This document shows, piece by piece, positions 8,414 through 16,203 of a stretch of 18,381 nt of DNA; within the stretch, counting starts at the first letter, position 1, and every line of letters begins with the position of its first letter. This stretch comes from Bacteroidales bacterium UBA1205 (GTDB lineage Bacteria; Bacteroidota; Bacteroidia; Bacteroidales; WCHB1-69): NCBI GenBank assembly GCA_002309615.1, contig DBXT01000071.1:1-18381 (forward strand), in the 5' to 3' direction. The notes below the pieces were generated by a model, which ran no database searches, was not told the origin of the DNA, and worked only from the letters and a program-made list of their open reading frames with translations. The translations under genes were made by a program, and so were the position numbers.

Positions 8414-9124
8414 CTAATGTTGCGTAAGTTGGTGAAACAATGTTTCCATACCTTTTCCGCCGGAACGTTGCATGAGTTTGCTTATGCTGTCGTCGGCTTT
8501 TATTTTTCCTGCATCTATAATAATGGCACGATTACACATTGCCTCCACCTCTTGCATAATGTGGGTGGAAAGCAATATGGTTTTGGTTTTACCTATTTCT
8601 TGTATCAAACTGCGGATTTCCACCAATTGATTGGGATCTAATCCGGAGGTAGGCTCATCCAACACCAATACTTCGGGGTTGTGTATCAGCGCATGCGCCA
8701 GGCCCAAACGCTGTCGGTAACCTCGAGACAAGGTGGCTACTTTTTTGTGTTGCTCTTTGCCCAATCCGGTCAACTCTATCATTTTGTCAACCTGAGCTTT
8801 TAAATCGGGAATTTTGTACACGCCCCCAACGAATTCCAAACTTTCTTTAACATACATATCCAAATAGAGCGGATTGTTTTCGGGCAGATAACCTATACGC
8901 TTGGCAATTTCAATAGGAGCCTCCAACACGTCAAAATCACATACTTTTACTTCTCCCGAAGTTTGTGTTTGATAGCATGTAATAATTTTCATCATCGTGC
9001 TTTTCCCGGCACCGTTAGGACCTAACAAACCGACTATTTCGCCTTTGTTTATGTTAAAAGAAACTTTGTCCAAAGCTTTTTGCGTTCCGAATATCTTGGT
9101 TACCTCTTTAACAGATATTGACAT
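8414..9124 (-). CDS. ABC transporter ATP-binding protein, GldA-like
   Basis: The 236-residue protein is a complete ABC ATPase: Walker A GPNGAGKS (35-42), a Q-loop region near 80, signature LSRGYRQ (132-138), Walker B VLVLDEP (152-158), D-loop SGLD and switch His188. The phrases YLPENNPLYLDMYV and GLDPNQLVEIRSLI closely resemble GldA, the ATPase of the GldAFG transporter known from gliding motility in Flavobacterium. GldA-type ATPases also occur in non-gliding Bacteroidetes. The protein stops soon after the H-switch domain and lacks the C-terminal extension of about 60 residues remembered for flavobacterial GldA. No GldF or GldG permease gene lies nearby, so the membrane partner must be encoded elsewhere. 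The gene sits 19 bases after the HAD gene and 5 bases before the BatA-like gene. Confidence 0.9.
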   Translation of the reverse strand: MSISVKEVTKIFGTQKALDKVSFNINKGEIVGLLGPNGAGKSTMMKIITCYQTQTSGEVKVCDFDVLEAPIEIAKRIGYLPENNPLYLDMYVKESLEFVGGVYKIPDLKAQVDKMIELTGLGKEQHKKVATLSRGYRQRLGLAHALIHNPEVLVLDEPTSGLDPNQLVEIRSLIQEIGKTKTILLSTHIMQEVEAMCNRAIIIDAGKIKADDSISKLMQRSGGKGMETLFHQLTQH

Positions 9125-9143
9125 GGTTATAGTATTTTATCAT

Positions 9144-9758
9144 TTATTCAAACAAGAATGAAAAATTTTCATTGATTTTCGGTTGGTAACAATTGAATCC
9201 TAATTGCATACCCGTTTGTATGTTAGCCGTGCTGTCATCTAAATAAAAACAATTTCGGGGTTCAATACCGGCATTTGCTATCATTTTACGATACATTCTT
9301 TCATCGGGTTTGCATACGCCCATTTGGAACGAAAGGTAGGTTTTGTCAAAAAAATCCGAGAGCGTGTGCCCCTGTGTTTCAAAATACAGTTGGCGGCAAT
9401 AGTCAAACACGAATTGGTTGATATTGCTGAAAAGGAATATTTTATAATGTTGGTGCAATCTAAGTATGAGATCTAATTTTTCTTGTGGCAAATCGGTTAA
9501 AAATTGTTTGTATGCCCACATAATATCCTCATCCGAACAGCGATTGCCCACTATCTTTTTTAATTCGCAAAAAAATTCGTCATTGCTTATCTTGCCTTCT
9601 TCAAATAATAGAAACAAGCCTTTTTGTCGATAATTATCCACATAAGGAGCAATGTCACAACCCAATTTAGCAAAAGCATTGATGCATGCTTGTTTGTCTA
9701 AATTGAGCAATACACCGCCAAAATCAAATATAATGGTATCGATATGCGACGCTAACAT
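9144..9758 (-). CDS. HAD superfamily hydrolase (subfamily IA)
   Basis: The 204-residue protein has all four HAD motifs. They are nucleophile Asp12 in FDFGGVLLNLD, Ser111 in FLFSNIN, Lys150 in GVCKPDERMY, and the acidic pair Asp174-Asp175 in FYLDDSTANI. A helical cap lies between motifs I and II (about 20-90), the C1 cap of subfamily IA. In motif I the usual second Asp is Gly14 (D-F-G), as in the YihX-like branch. The enzyme is expected to be a cytosolic Mg-dependent phosphatase or related hydrolase acting on a small molecule such as a sugar phosphate or nucleotide, but the substrate cannot be read from sequence. It lies 61 bases downstream of the fusion gene and shows no promoter of its own, so it is probably the second gene of the operon. 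Confidence 0.88.
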   Translation of the reverse strand: MLASHIDTIIFDFGGVLLNLDKQACINAFAKLGCDIAPYVDNYRQKGLFLLFEEGKISNDEFFCELKKIVGNRCSDEDIMWAYKQFLTDLPQEKLDLILRLHQHYKIFLFSNINQFVFDYCRQLYFETQGHTLSDFFDKTYLSFQMGVCKPDERMYRKMIANAGIEPRNCFYLDDSTANIQTGMQLGFNCYQPKINENFSFLFE

Positions 9759-9819
9759 ACAGTGCTGCTGTTTTTATATACTTTTGTTACCTAACGATAT
9801 AAACACATTCAACAGGTTT

Positions 9820-12252
9820 TTATTCATCCAATTTATATATGTGTTTATAGTTACGTCCTAATTGATTGTAATCCATACCATGACCGACAATAAATTTATT
9901 GTCCACCGCAATACCTTCATAGTCGATAGGAATATTTTTGTGGTAATTGTCATGTTTAATCGTCATAGCTATTACTCTTATATCTTTTACTTGTAAACTT
10001 TGGAAATATTGATAGAGGTGTTCTATGGTAAGCCCTGAGTCTACTATATCTTCCACTATAATAATTCTTCGATTGGCTACGTCGCGTGTGATATCTAAAT
10101 ATTGTTTCACTTCTTGAGTGCTGTTCAGACCATTGTAGGAAGTACATTTTATACTGCATATTTCAACAGGAATGGTGATGTAATTCATCAAATCGGTCAT
10201 AAACATGGTACTGCCTTCCAATATATTGACCAATATAGGAATATCTTGGCCATAGTCTTTGTCAATTGCGCGAGCAATACGTTGTGCTGCAAGCTGAATG
10301 TCCGCATTGTCAATATATTTACGGAATACTTTGTCATGCACTTGTATGGTATCCATTTTTGCTGCCATGGTTTTTGCTTCTGCATCTTCCGAAGGAGCAA
10401 ACAATCTACGCATAAATTCAGGAAGATGTACATCCGACAGATTGATTTGTTTGATGCTGAATCCGTCTTTTTCACCTTCTTTTCCTTTATTGTATATTTC
10501 ATTAATAATGGATTCGTATTTTTTGTTCAAGATAGCTCTTTTGGGTTTGAGAGTAGGGGATAATTCTCCGGTTTGCACCGACCATACATCTTCCACCATG
10601 CGGAAACATTTTATTTTTTCATGCTGACTTAAGTTTTTATTGTATTTTTCCACTTCTTTCTGCATGTGGGCAACTATAGGAGGCAAGGTAATCAACTCGG
10701 CATTATCTTGGAAATGAACTTTATGTTTACTTGCCCAAAAATGTAAATGATTGAAATTAGGTGAAATAATGGCAGAAGTGAATTTTTCGTTTTCGCCTAT
10801 CACCATTAAATTATCTATAAAAGGAGATTCTTTAAATAGGTTTTCAAGCATTTGAGGTGCCACATATTTTCCTGCACTCAGTTTAAATATTTCCTTTTTT
10901 CTATCTGTTATCTTCAAATAACCTTCCGGTGTAAACATTCCTATGTCACCTGTGTGGAAATAGCCTTCTTCGTCTATTACCTGTGCTGTATATTCAGGGT
11001 CTTTGTAATAGCCTTTCATCAAGCCGGGACCTTTGGTGAGAATTTCACCATCTTCGGCCAATTTCACCTCCACATGTTCCAATACAGGACCTACCGTACC
11101 TATTTTCACCCTTTTTGCATTGGGATTATTCACGGCAATTACAGGAGATGTCTCTGTAAGTCCATAGCCTTCAAATACATACATTTTCGCTGCAGCGAAC
11201 AAACGTATTATTCTTGTCTGCATGGCAGAACCGCCGGTAACAATGATATAAAACGGAGCATTGCCGAATTTTGCCCTCCATTTGGAATACACCAAATTGT
11301 CATATATCTTATTGAACATTTTGTACCACCAGTTCTTTTTATAGTCATATCGTTGTCCGTGTTTGATAGCGGCAAAATAGATGGTTTTTTGAATTCCGCG
11401 TAAATCTTTTCCTGCAGAATAGAGTTTGTCGTATATCATTTCCAATACACGGGGAACGGCACAAAAGCCTTGGGCTTTTACTTCTGCCAAATCATTGACT
11501 ATGGTAGCCAAACTTTCTGCATAATATATGCTTAAGCCCAAATATTGATAATGATAGTTCAAACTGCGTTCATACATGTGACACAAGGGCAAAAAACTTA
11601 AATTTCGATAATGGCTGTCCAAGGGTTGAACCTTGGAAGTTGCTATAAAGTTCGATATCAAATTCTTATGAGTCAGCATTACTCCTTTGGGAGTGCCTGT
11701 GGTGCCGGAAGTGTATACTATAGTGGCAATATCGTCTTCCAATATATTTTGTTTAATATTATGGACAGTGGCAGCTACATCGTGTCCAACTTCTATACCT
11801 CTACGTATCAGTTCGTTTATTTCTTTTTCGCCGGAAATAGCGTCTAAAGTATATACACCGTATTCCAAGTTGCAATCAGCAACAACAGGCTTAACACGGG
11901 CATATATTTGACGATTTCCCAATATCAACATTTTAGCATCGCTGTGATTGATAATGTACTTATAACTATCCTGACTTAAGGTGGGGTATATGGGTACATG
12001 TATTACTCCGAGCATAGTTGCCGCCATATCCACTATATTGAATTCGGGACGATTGTTCATAACGGTAACTATCTTGTCTCCCTTACGCAAGCCCAAATCG
12101 TAAAATCCGTAGCTTAATAATGCCGAATATTTACAATAGTCATTGGTACTAAAATGTGTCCATTTGCCATCACGCTTGGCGTTCAGCATGTCGTCTTTTT
12201 GATAATTTTCAGACAACCAATCTAATAAGTCAAAAATTCTTTTTATTTCCAT
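9820..12252 (-). CDS. Fusion: long-chain acyl-CoA synthetase + hypoxanthine phosphoribosyltransferase
   Basis: This single 810-residue frame joins two enzymes. Residues 1 to about 590 are an AMP-forming long-chain acyl-CoA synthetase. It has P-loop YTSGTTGTPKG (180-190), GYGLTETSP (362-370), TGDIG (434-438), the hinge DRKKEIFKLSAGK (450-462) and the C-terminal Lys569 in PTLKPKR. Residues about 633-810 are a full-length HPRT that begins at Met633 (MDTIQVHDKVF), as free HPRTs do. It has loop TSYNGLNST (704-712), the PRPP loop IIIVEDIVDSGLT (730-742, likely catalytic Asp738) and the closing IVGHGMDYN. A charged linker (591-632) joins them. Loop I reads LEGS, with Glu679 where human HPRT has Lys68. 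The synthetase activates fatty acids to acyl-CoA with release of AMP and PPi; HPRT converts hypoxanthine or guanine to IMP or GMP. It heads a four-gene operon and has a -7 box 22 bases upstream. Confidence 0.9.
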   Translation of the reverse strand: MEIKRIFDLLDWLSENYQKDDMLNAKRDGKWTHFSTNDYCKYSALLSYGFYDLGLRKGDKIVTVMNNRPEFNIVDMAATMLGVIHVPIYPTLSQDSYKYIINHSDAKMLILGNRQIYARVKPVVADCNLEYGVYTLDAISGEKEINELIRRGIEVGHDVAATVHNIKQNILEDDIATIVYTSGTTGTPKGVMLTHKNLISNFIATSKVQPLDSHYRNLSFLPLCHMYERSLNYHYQYLGLSIYYAESLATIVNDLAEVKAQGFCAVPRVLEMIYDKLYSAGKDLRGIQKTIYFAAIKHGQRYDYKKNWWYKMFNKIYDNLVYSKWRAKFGNAPFYIIVTGGSAMQTRIIRLFAAAKMYVFEGYGLTETSPVIAVNNPNAKRVKIGTVGPVLEHVEVKLAEDGEILTKGPGLMKGYYKDPEYTAQVIDEEGYFHTGDIGMFTPEGYLKITDRKKEIFKLSAGKYVAPQMLENLFKESPFIDNLMVIGENEKFTSAIISPNFNHLHFWASKHKVHFQDNAELITLPPIVAHMQKEVEKYNKNLSQHEKIKCFRMVEDVWSVQTGELSPTLKPKRAILNKKYESIINEIYNKGKEGEKDGFSIKQINLSDVHLPEFMRRLFAPSEDAEAKTMAAKMDTIQVHDKVFRKYIDNADIQLAAQRIARAIDKDYGQDIPILVNILEGSTMFMTDLMNYITIPVEICSIKCTSYNGLNSTQEVKQYLDITRDVANRRIIIVEDIVDSGLTIEHLYQYFQSLQVKDIRVIAMTIKHDNYHKNIPIDYEGIAVDNKFIVGHGMDYNQLGRNYKHIYKLDE

Positions 12253-12274
12253 TTTTATTATCTAAAAAAACATG

Positions 12275-12282
12275 CAAAGATA
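12275..12282 (-). promoter_or_regulatory. Bacteroidetes -7 promoter element (TATCTTTG) for the fusion-gene operon
   Basis: On the minus strand TATCTTTG matches TAnnTTTG and lies 22 bases before the ATG of the acyl-CoA synthetase-HPRT gene. A TTTTTG about 23 bases further upstream could act as a -33 box, although that spacing is slightly long. It diverges from the tRNA promoter about 115 bases away. Confidence 0.6.
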
Positions 12283-12374
12283 CTTAAAAAAGCTTATTTA
12301 GAAGCCAAAAATAGAATTTTTTTTACCCAAAGACAACGAGGAGATTTATTTTGTATTTTTTTCACCCGTTACGC

Positions 12375-12404
12375 TTTTTGTTTTCAAAAAAAGTGTTACC
12401 TTTG
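12375..12404 (+). promoter_or_regulatory. Promoter of the tRNA-Ala gene (TTTG / TACCTTTG)
   Basis: TACCTTTG at 12397-12404 matches the Bacteroidetes -7 consensus TAnnTTTG. A TTTTTG at 12375-12380 could be the -33 element, with a gap of 16 bases, a little shorter than usual. The tRNA begins 15 bases after the -7 box, as expected for a dedicated tRNA promoter. Confidence 0.62.
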
Positions 12405-12419
12405 CAACATAGTTCTAAC

Positions 12420-12493
12420 GGGGCATTAGCTCAGATGGCTAGAGCGTTTGACTGGCAGTCAAAAGGTCATCGGTTCGATTCCGTTATGCTCCA
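12420..12493 (+). tRNA. tRNA-Ala, anticodon GGC
   Basis: The 74-base sequence folds as a cloverleaf: acceptor GGGGCAT/ATGCTCC, D arm GCTC/GAGC, anticodon stem TTTGA/TCAAA with loop CTGGCAG, T loop TTCGATT and discriminator A. The anticodon GGC (12454-12456) reads GCC and GCU alanine codons. The G3:U70 pair, the main identity element for alanyl-tRNA synthetase, is present. The T stem ATCGG/CCGTT has a U-U mismatch at its second position. The 3' CCA is not encoded (the next bases are CAC), so it must be added by the CCA enzyme. A promoter lies 15 bases upstream and a terminator 4 bases downstream. Confidence 0.97.
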
Positions 12494-12497
12494 CACC

Positions 12498-12522
12498 AAG
12501 CGAGATTATTCTCGCTTTTTTT
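12498..12522 (+). terminator. Rho-independent terminator after tRNA-Ala
   Basis: An 8-base-pair stem, AAGCGAGA/TCTCGCTT with a TTAT loop, is followed by a T run on the plus strand. It starts 4 bases after the tRNA. The minus strand lacks a T run after the hairpin, so it acts mainly for the tRNA. It touches the stop codon of the opposing fibronectin-domain gene. Confidence 0.78.
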
Positions 12523-13099
12523 ATTGCACGTTCACCTTAATAATATTAGAATAGCAGGGCTGTTGGCGTTGGTCGGTGGTGAAGATGCGATAATAATATA
12601 CTCCCGATGATAAAGGACTTACCTTAAAACGTTTTTTGTTGGTGTATAATCCGTTGTAAGGAGATACTATTTGCGTAAAAGTGCTATCTTTGCTGACTTC
12701 TATGCGGTATTGATTGATTTTTAGTTTTCTTTTCCAAATGGCAATAAAACCATCGGAGGTAATTTTTGCCGGCAAAGCCGATGGAGGAGTGAGCACATGA
12801 TATTGGGTTTGAGTGCTATGGGCGTTGTTGTCAAAAGCATAAGCTCTGATGTATATGCTATACATACATCCGGGCTGTATGTTTTCGGTAATAGTTATTT
12901 CATTGTTACCTACGTAATAATTATATTGCTTTTGTCCCACAACTATTACCTCATATCCTACGGCAAGAGAATCGGGGGTCCACTGCAAAAAAACGGAACA
13001 GGGTTCGGCATGGGTTTGCAACAATTTTGGTGCTTCTAATTGCGATTGTGCAATGATTATTACGGGTAAGGATAAAATTAGAAATACAAGTTTTTTCAT
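12521..13099 (-). CDS. Secreted protein with two fibronectin type III domains
   Basis: From Met at 13099 the protein is 192 residues. It starts with a clear signal peptide (MKKLVFLILSLPVIIIAQ), then two FN3-type domains of about 80-90 residues each. The first runs from LEAPKLLQTHAEP through FLQWTPDS and GYEVIVVG to YSIYIRAYAFD. The second runs from FIAIWKRK through YRIEVSKDSTF to GVYYYRIFTTD. FN3 domains bind proteins or glycans in exported proteins; no catalytic domain, lipobox or type IX secretion C-terminal domain is visible, so it may stay periplasmic. An upstream in-frame ATG at 13126 would add nine residues (MKKKYYFCI), but a -7-like box lies between the two starts and the shorter version has a normal signal peptide. 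It is an isolated unit with terminators of other genes on both sides. Confidence 0.7.
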   Translation of the reverse strand: MKKLVFLILSLPVIIIAQSQLEAPKLLQTHAEPCSVFLQWTPDSLAVGYEVIVVGQKQYNYYVGNNEITITENIQPGCMYSIYIRAYAFDNNAHSTQTQYHVLTPPSALPAKITSDGFIAIWKRKLKINQYRIEVSKDSTFTQIVSPYNGLYTNKKRFKVSPLSSGVYYYRIFTTDQRQQPCYSNIIKVNVQ

Positions 13100-13103
13100 A
13101 ATG

Positions 13104-13111
13104 CAAAAATA
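13104..13111 (-). promoter_or_regulatory. Candidate -7 element (TATTTTTG) abutting the FN3-gene start
   Basis: On the minus strand TATTTTTG matches TAnnTTTG and ends only four bases before the ATG at 13099. If it is real, the transcript would be nearly leaderless. The region is AT-rich, so a chance match is possible. Confidence 0.4.
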
Positions 13112-13151
13112 ATATTTTTTTTTCATATTGTAAGCATACTTTTATGGATAA

Positions 13152-13185
13152 AAAAAGAGGTGGAATTCAGGTTCCACCTCTTTTT
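13152..13185 (-). terminator. Strong hairpin terminator downstream of the M16 peptidase
   Basis: A perfect 14-base-pair inverted repeat (AAAAAGAGGTGGAA / TTCCACCTCTTTTT) encloses a 6-base loop and lies 25 bases after the stop of the M16 gene. On the minus strand the stem ends in a run of seven T. It separates the M16 gene from the FN3 gene. T runs on both strands make it potentially bidirectional. Confidence 0.88.
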
Positions 13186-13209
13186 AATTCTAAATGATAC
13201 TAATAATGA

Positions 13210-16119
13210 TTAATATCCGAATATGGTTTTGAGTTTCAATACTTTAACTTTACCTATTTTCTTCAAATATTTCATATCCAAAGCTTTGGTATCACCAACT
13301 ATCATGTAGGTAGTAGGTTGATTGCTTACGTGAGTTTTTTGGAAATTTTTGATATCGTTAAAGGTTAAATTAGGAATGGTGTTAAATATCATTTCACGAG
13401 GATCGCTATTCAAGCCCATACGTTTGAGATAGAGATATGTCCATACTTTAGAATCTTTGGTGATTCTTTGTGTACGCAATTCTTTTATAATGGATTCTTT
13501 GGCAATGTTGAACGATGCTTCGTTTTCAGGCATGCCGTTGTTCAATTCTATAAATGCGTCCAAAGATTGGGATACCTTATCATTACCGCAGCCTATGTAA
13601 GATATGTTCATAGCCAGACGGTCCAAACGGCTGGGTTGGTTATAAGAAGCGAATGCGGTATAAGCCAATGCACGGGCTTCACGCAATTCTTGGAATACAA
13701 TAGCATTCATGCTTCCGCCGTAATAGGAATTGTATAATTCTACCACAGGTTCTAAATTCACATCATATTTACCACCGATGGATACACCGTATACCACCAT
13801 TTGCGGAGCATCATAATGAGTGATGAGCACTCTGTTTTTGGTTTGTACGTCTTCGGCTATCTTAATAGCTTCAGGTACATCTTTTAGATCTTTGGGATTA
13901 TGAATTTCGTTAATTCTGGTTACCACCTCGCTGACTTTTTGAGGACCGTAATATATTACATAATGTTTGTATTTAATCCATTCTTGCAATTTGGCTATCA
14001 TTTGTTCGGGAGTAATGGCTTTCAATTCTTTTTCGCTCAATTGTGTTTTCAAAGAAGGATTTTCCGGACCGTATATACCATAGGATACCAAACGGCTGAC
14101 TATTGCATTTTGATTGGAAAGAGAGTTTTCTCTGCTTTTCATGATGTCGGCTATCATGTTGTCCCATGCTTCACGATTAGGTTGGGCATTGTTGATGATG
14201 TGTTCCAACAAACGCATTACTTGGGGCATATTTTCACTCAAACCGGTCATGGTTACATAACTGCGGTCTCCGCTTGCACTCATGCTGAAGCTGCAACCCA
14301 TACGATATAATTCTTCTTTTATTTGTTCAGGAGTATATTTATTGGTACCCAGATATTTCAAATAACTTGCTGCCAAGTTCATATATTTATCATTATAGGT
14401 TCCCAATTCATAAACATAACTCAAAGTGAACAAATCATTATCTTCGTTTTTGGTATAATACACGTTTACGCCATTTTGAGCAGGTGTGGTTTGAATATCT
14501 TTTGCAAAATCCAAAAATACAGGTTCTATTTCTTTAACTGCACGATTTTCCACGTCGCTCACGAATTGACTTTTATCTTCACGATTGATTTTGATAGGAG
14601 TAACTTTCGGTTTTTTCACCTTGTCGATATCGGTGGCTTTACCTTTACGTTTATATATGATCACACAGTTGTCTTTGGTTAAATATTTTTTTGCAAAATC
14701 CACTATTTGTTGTTTGGTGATTTTAGCCAATTCATCGTATTCCGATACTACATTTTTCCAAGGAATATCCAAATAGAACGATTCTTCCATCATATCTACA
14801 CGCCCTTCATTGCTTTCTATATCCGACATCTCGCGTTTGCGTAACTCGTTAATAGAAGCTTCCAACAACCATTCGGGGAATTCGCCTTTAGCCAATTTTT
14901 CTATTTGTTCCATCAATATATCTTTCACTTCTTCCAAAGTTTGACCTGCTTTAGGAGAGCCATACATCATAAGGTAAGAATAATCGTGCAATAAGCTCGG
15001 TGAACTACCTGCCGACAAGCAACGTTGCTTTTGGTTAACATTTAAATCCACCAAACCGGCATAACCATTGGTCAATATCATATCAGCCATGGTTAATAAT
15101 GGTATTTCTTCGCTGTTAGGATTACCGAAACGCCATGCCAAATACACAAATTCAGCATCTTTTCCTACCACTTCTTTCACTATGGGAGAAGTAATGGGTT
15201 GTTCCGGAGTGAAAGTGAAAGGAGGTATGGGTTTGGCTTTCATTTGTCCCATATATTTATCTATTATTTTAATAGCTTCGTCGGGATTAAAATCTCCTGC
15301 CATAATAATAGCCATATTATTGGGAACATAATATTTGTCAAAGAAATTCTTCACATTGGTAATGGAAGGATTTCTAAGGTCTTGTTGGGTTCCTATAGTA
15401 GTTTGTGTGCCATAAGGATGGTGGGGGAACAGAGCTTCCATCAATGCTGTACTTGCTCTGCGACGGTCTTGTGTCAAGGTCATATTTTTTTCTTCATAAA
15501 TGGTCTCCAATTCGGTGTGGAACAAACGCAACACCGGATTTTGGAAACGGTCGGCTTGGATATAAAAGAAATTATCCAATTGATTAGAAGGAATTTCTTC
15601 GTAATAATTGGTGAAATCTATCCAAGTGGCGGCATTGGTGCCGGTGGAACCGATAATAGACATCAATTTATCGTATTCATTAGGAATGGCATATTGTGCT
15701 GCCAATTGAGATACGCTGTCTATTTGTTTGTATATAGCTTTTCTTTCTTCCACCTTTGATTCATCTATTTGACGATATTTTTCAAATAATCTTTCTATTT
15801 CGTTCAACAAAGGTTCTTCGGCAGCGTAATCTTTAGTACCGAAATTTTTAGTGCCTTTGAACATAAGATGTTCAAAATAGTGTGCCAAACCGGTGGTTTC
15901 TGCAGGGTCAAGCTTGCTACCTGCTTTAGTGGCAATGGTGATTTTTACAGTCGGTTGGTCTTTGTATACCGACATGTAAACTTTCAACCCATTGTCCAAG
16001 GTGTATATACGAGCCTTAATAGGATCGTTGGGAATAGTTTCGTATTTGTACTGCTTTTGGGCAGTAATGTTTCCGACTATCACAGCCGTCAAAAACATCA
16101 TTAAAAACAATTTTTTCAT
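13210..16119 (-). CDS. M16 family zinc metallopeptidase, two-domain, exported
   Basis: The 969-residue protein starts with a signal peptide (MKKLFLMMFLTAVIVGNITAQ) with no lipobox Cys, so a soluble periplasmic form is likely. The first M16 half has the inverted zinc motif HYFEH (His80, Glu83, His84) and the distal acidic ligand in ELETIYEEKN (203-212, probably Glu210). A helical insert of about 60 residues (100-160) lies between them. The second half, from about residue 540, keeps the fold but has no HxxEH. Near its end it has the REARALAYTAF segment expected for substrate binding. M16 enzymes of this two-half type form a chamber that degrades peptides. The physiological substrate is unknown. 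A -7 box lies about 60 bases upstream and a strong terminator follows, so it is probably monocistronic. Confidence 0.93.
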   Translation of the reverse strand: MKKLFLMMFLTAVIVGNITAQKQYKYETIPNDPIKARIYTLDNGLKVYMSVYKDQPTVKITIATKAGSKLDPAETTGLAHYFEHLMFKGTKNFGTKDYAAEEPLLNEIERLFEKYRQIDESKVEERKAIYKQIDSVSQLAAQYAIPNEYDKLMSIIGSTGTNAATWIDFTNYYEEIPSNQLDNFFYIQADRFQNPVLRLFHTELETIYEEKNMTLTQDRRRASTALMEALFPHHPYGTQTTIGTQQDLRNPSITNVKNFFDKYYVPNNMAIIMAGDFNPDEAIKIIDKYMGQMKAKPIPPFTFTPEQPITSPIVKEVVGKDAEFVYLAWRFGNPNSEEIPLLTMADMILTNGYAGLVDLNVNQKQRCLSAGSSPSLLHDYSYLMMYGSPKAGQTLEEVKDILMEQIEKLAKGEFPEWLLEASINELRKREMSDIESNEGRVDMMEESFYLDIPWKNVVSEYDELAKITKQQIVDFAKKYLTKDNCVIIYKRKGKATDIDKVKKPKVTPIKINREDKSQFVSDVENRAVKEIEPVFLDFAKDIQTTPAQNGVNVYYTKNEDNDLFTLSYVYELGTYNDKYMNLAASYLKYLGTNKYTPEQIKEELYRMGCSFSMSASGDRSYVTMTGLSENMPQVMRLLEHIINNAQPNREAWDNMIADIMKSRENSLSNQNAIVSRLVSYGIYGPENPSLKTQLSEKELKAITPEQMIAKLQEWIKYKHYVIYYGPQKVSEVVTRINEIHNPKDLKDVPEAIKIAEDVQTKNRVLITHYDAPQMVVYGVSIGGKYDVNLEPVVELYNSYYGGSMNAIVFQELREARALAYTAFASYNQPSRLDRLAMNISYIGCGNDKVSQSLDAFIELNNGMPENEASFNIAKESIIKELRTQRITKDSKVWTYLYLKRMGLNSDPREMIFNTIPNLTFNDIKNFQKTHVSNQPTTYMIVGDTKALDMKYLKKIGKVKVLKLKTIFGY

Positions 16120-16178
16120 ACTTGTGTGTTTTTTGTTTATTTTACTTTGTTTAACTTGATTTCAATATTTAATTCGTG

Positions 16179-16186
16179 CAAAAATA
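16179..16186 (-). promoter_or_regulatory. Bacteroidetes -7 promoter element (TATTTTTG) for the M16 peptidase
   Basis: On the minus strand TATTTTTG matches TAnnTTTG and lies about 60 bases before the M16 ATG, in the gap after the dnaX tail. No convincing TTTG -33 box is seen. A leader of about 55 bases with no clear structure would result. Confidence 0.5.
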
Positions 16187-16203
16187 TACTTTTTTTTGTT
16201 TAG

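Noticed and set aside
9892..10356. Internal start at Met633 making a separate free HPRT
   Set aside because: No -7 box or clear initiation signal is seen just upstream, and the frame is continuous with the acyl-CoA synthetase; internal initiation cannot be excluded but is not supported.
10852..11403. Long plus-strand open frame opposite the acyl-CoA synthetase
   Set aside because: It is antisense to a strongly supported gene, is rich in Cys, Phe, His and Tyr as expected of a shadow frame, and has no recognisable motif.
12351..12554. Open frame running through the tRNA-Ala gene
   Set aside because: It spans the tRNA, its promoter and terminator, and the residues come from RNA structure, not a protein.
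15199..15759. 186-residue plus-strand open frame opposite the M16 peptidase
   Set aside because: It lies within a well-supported gene on the other strand, lacks a promoter and has shadow-like composition.
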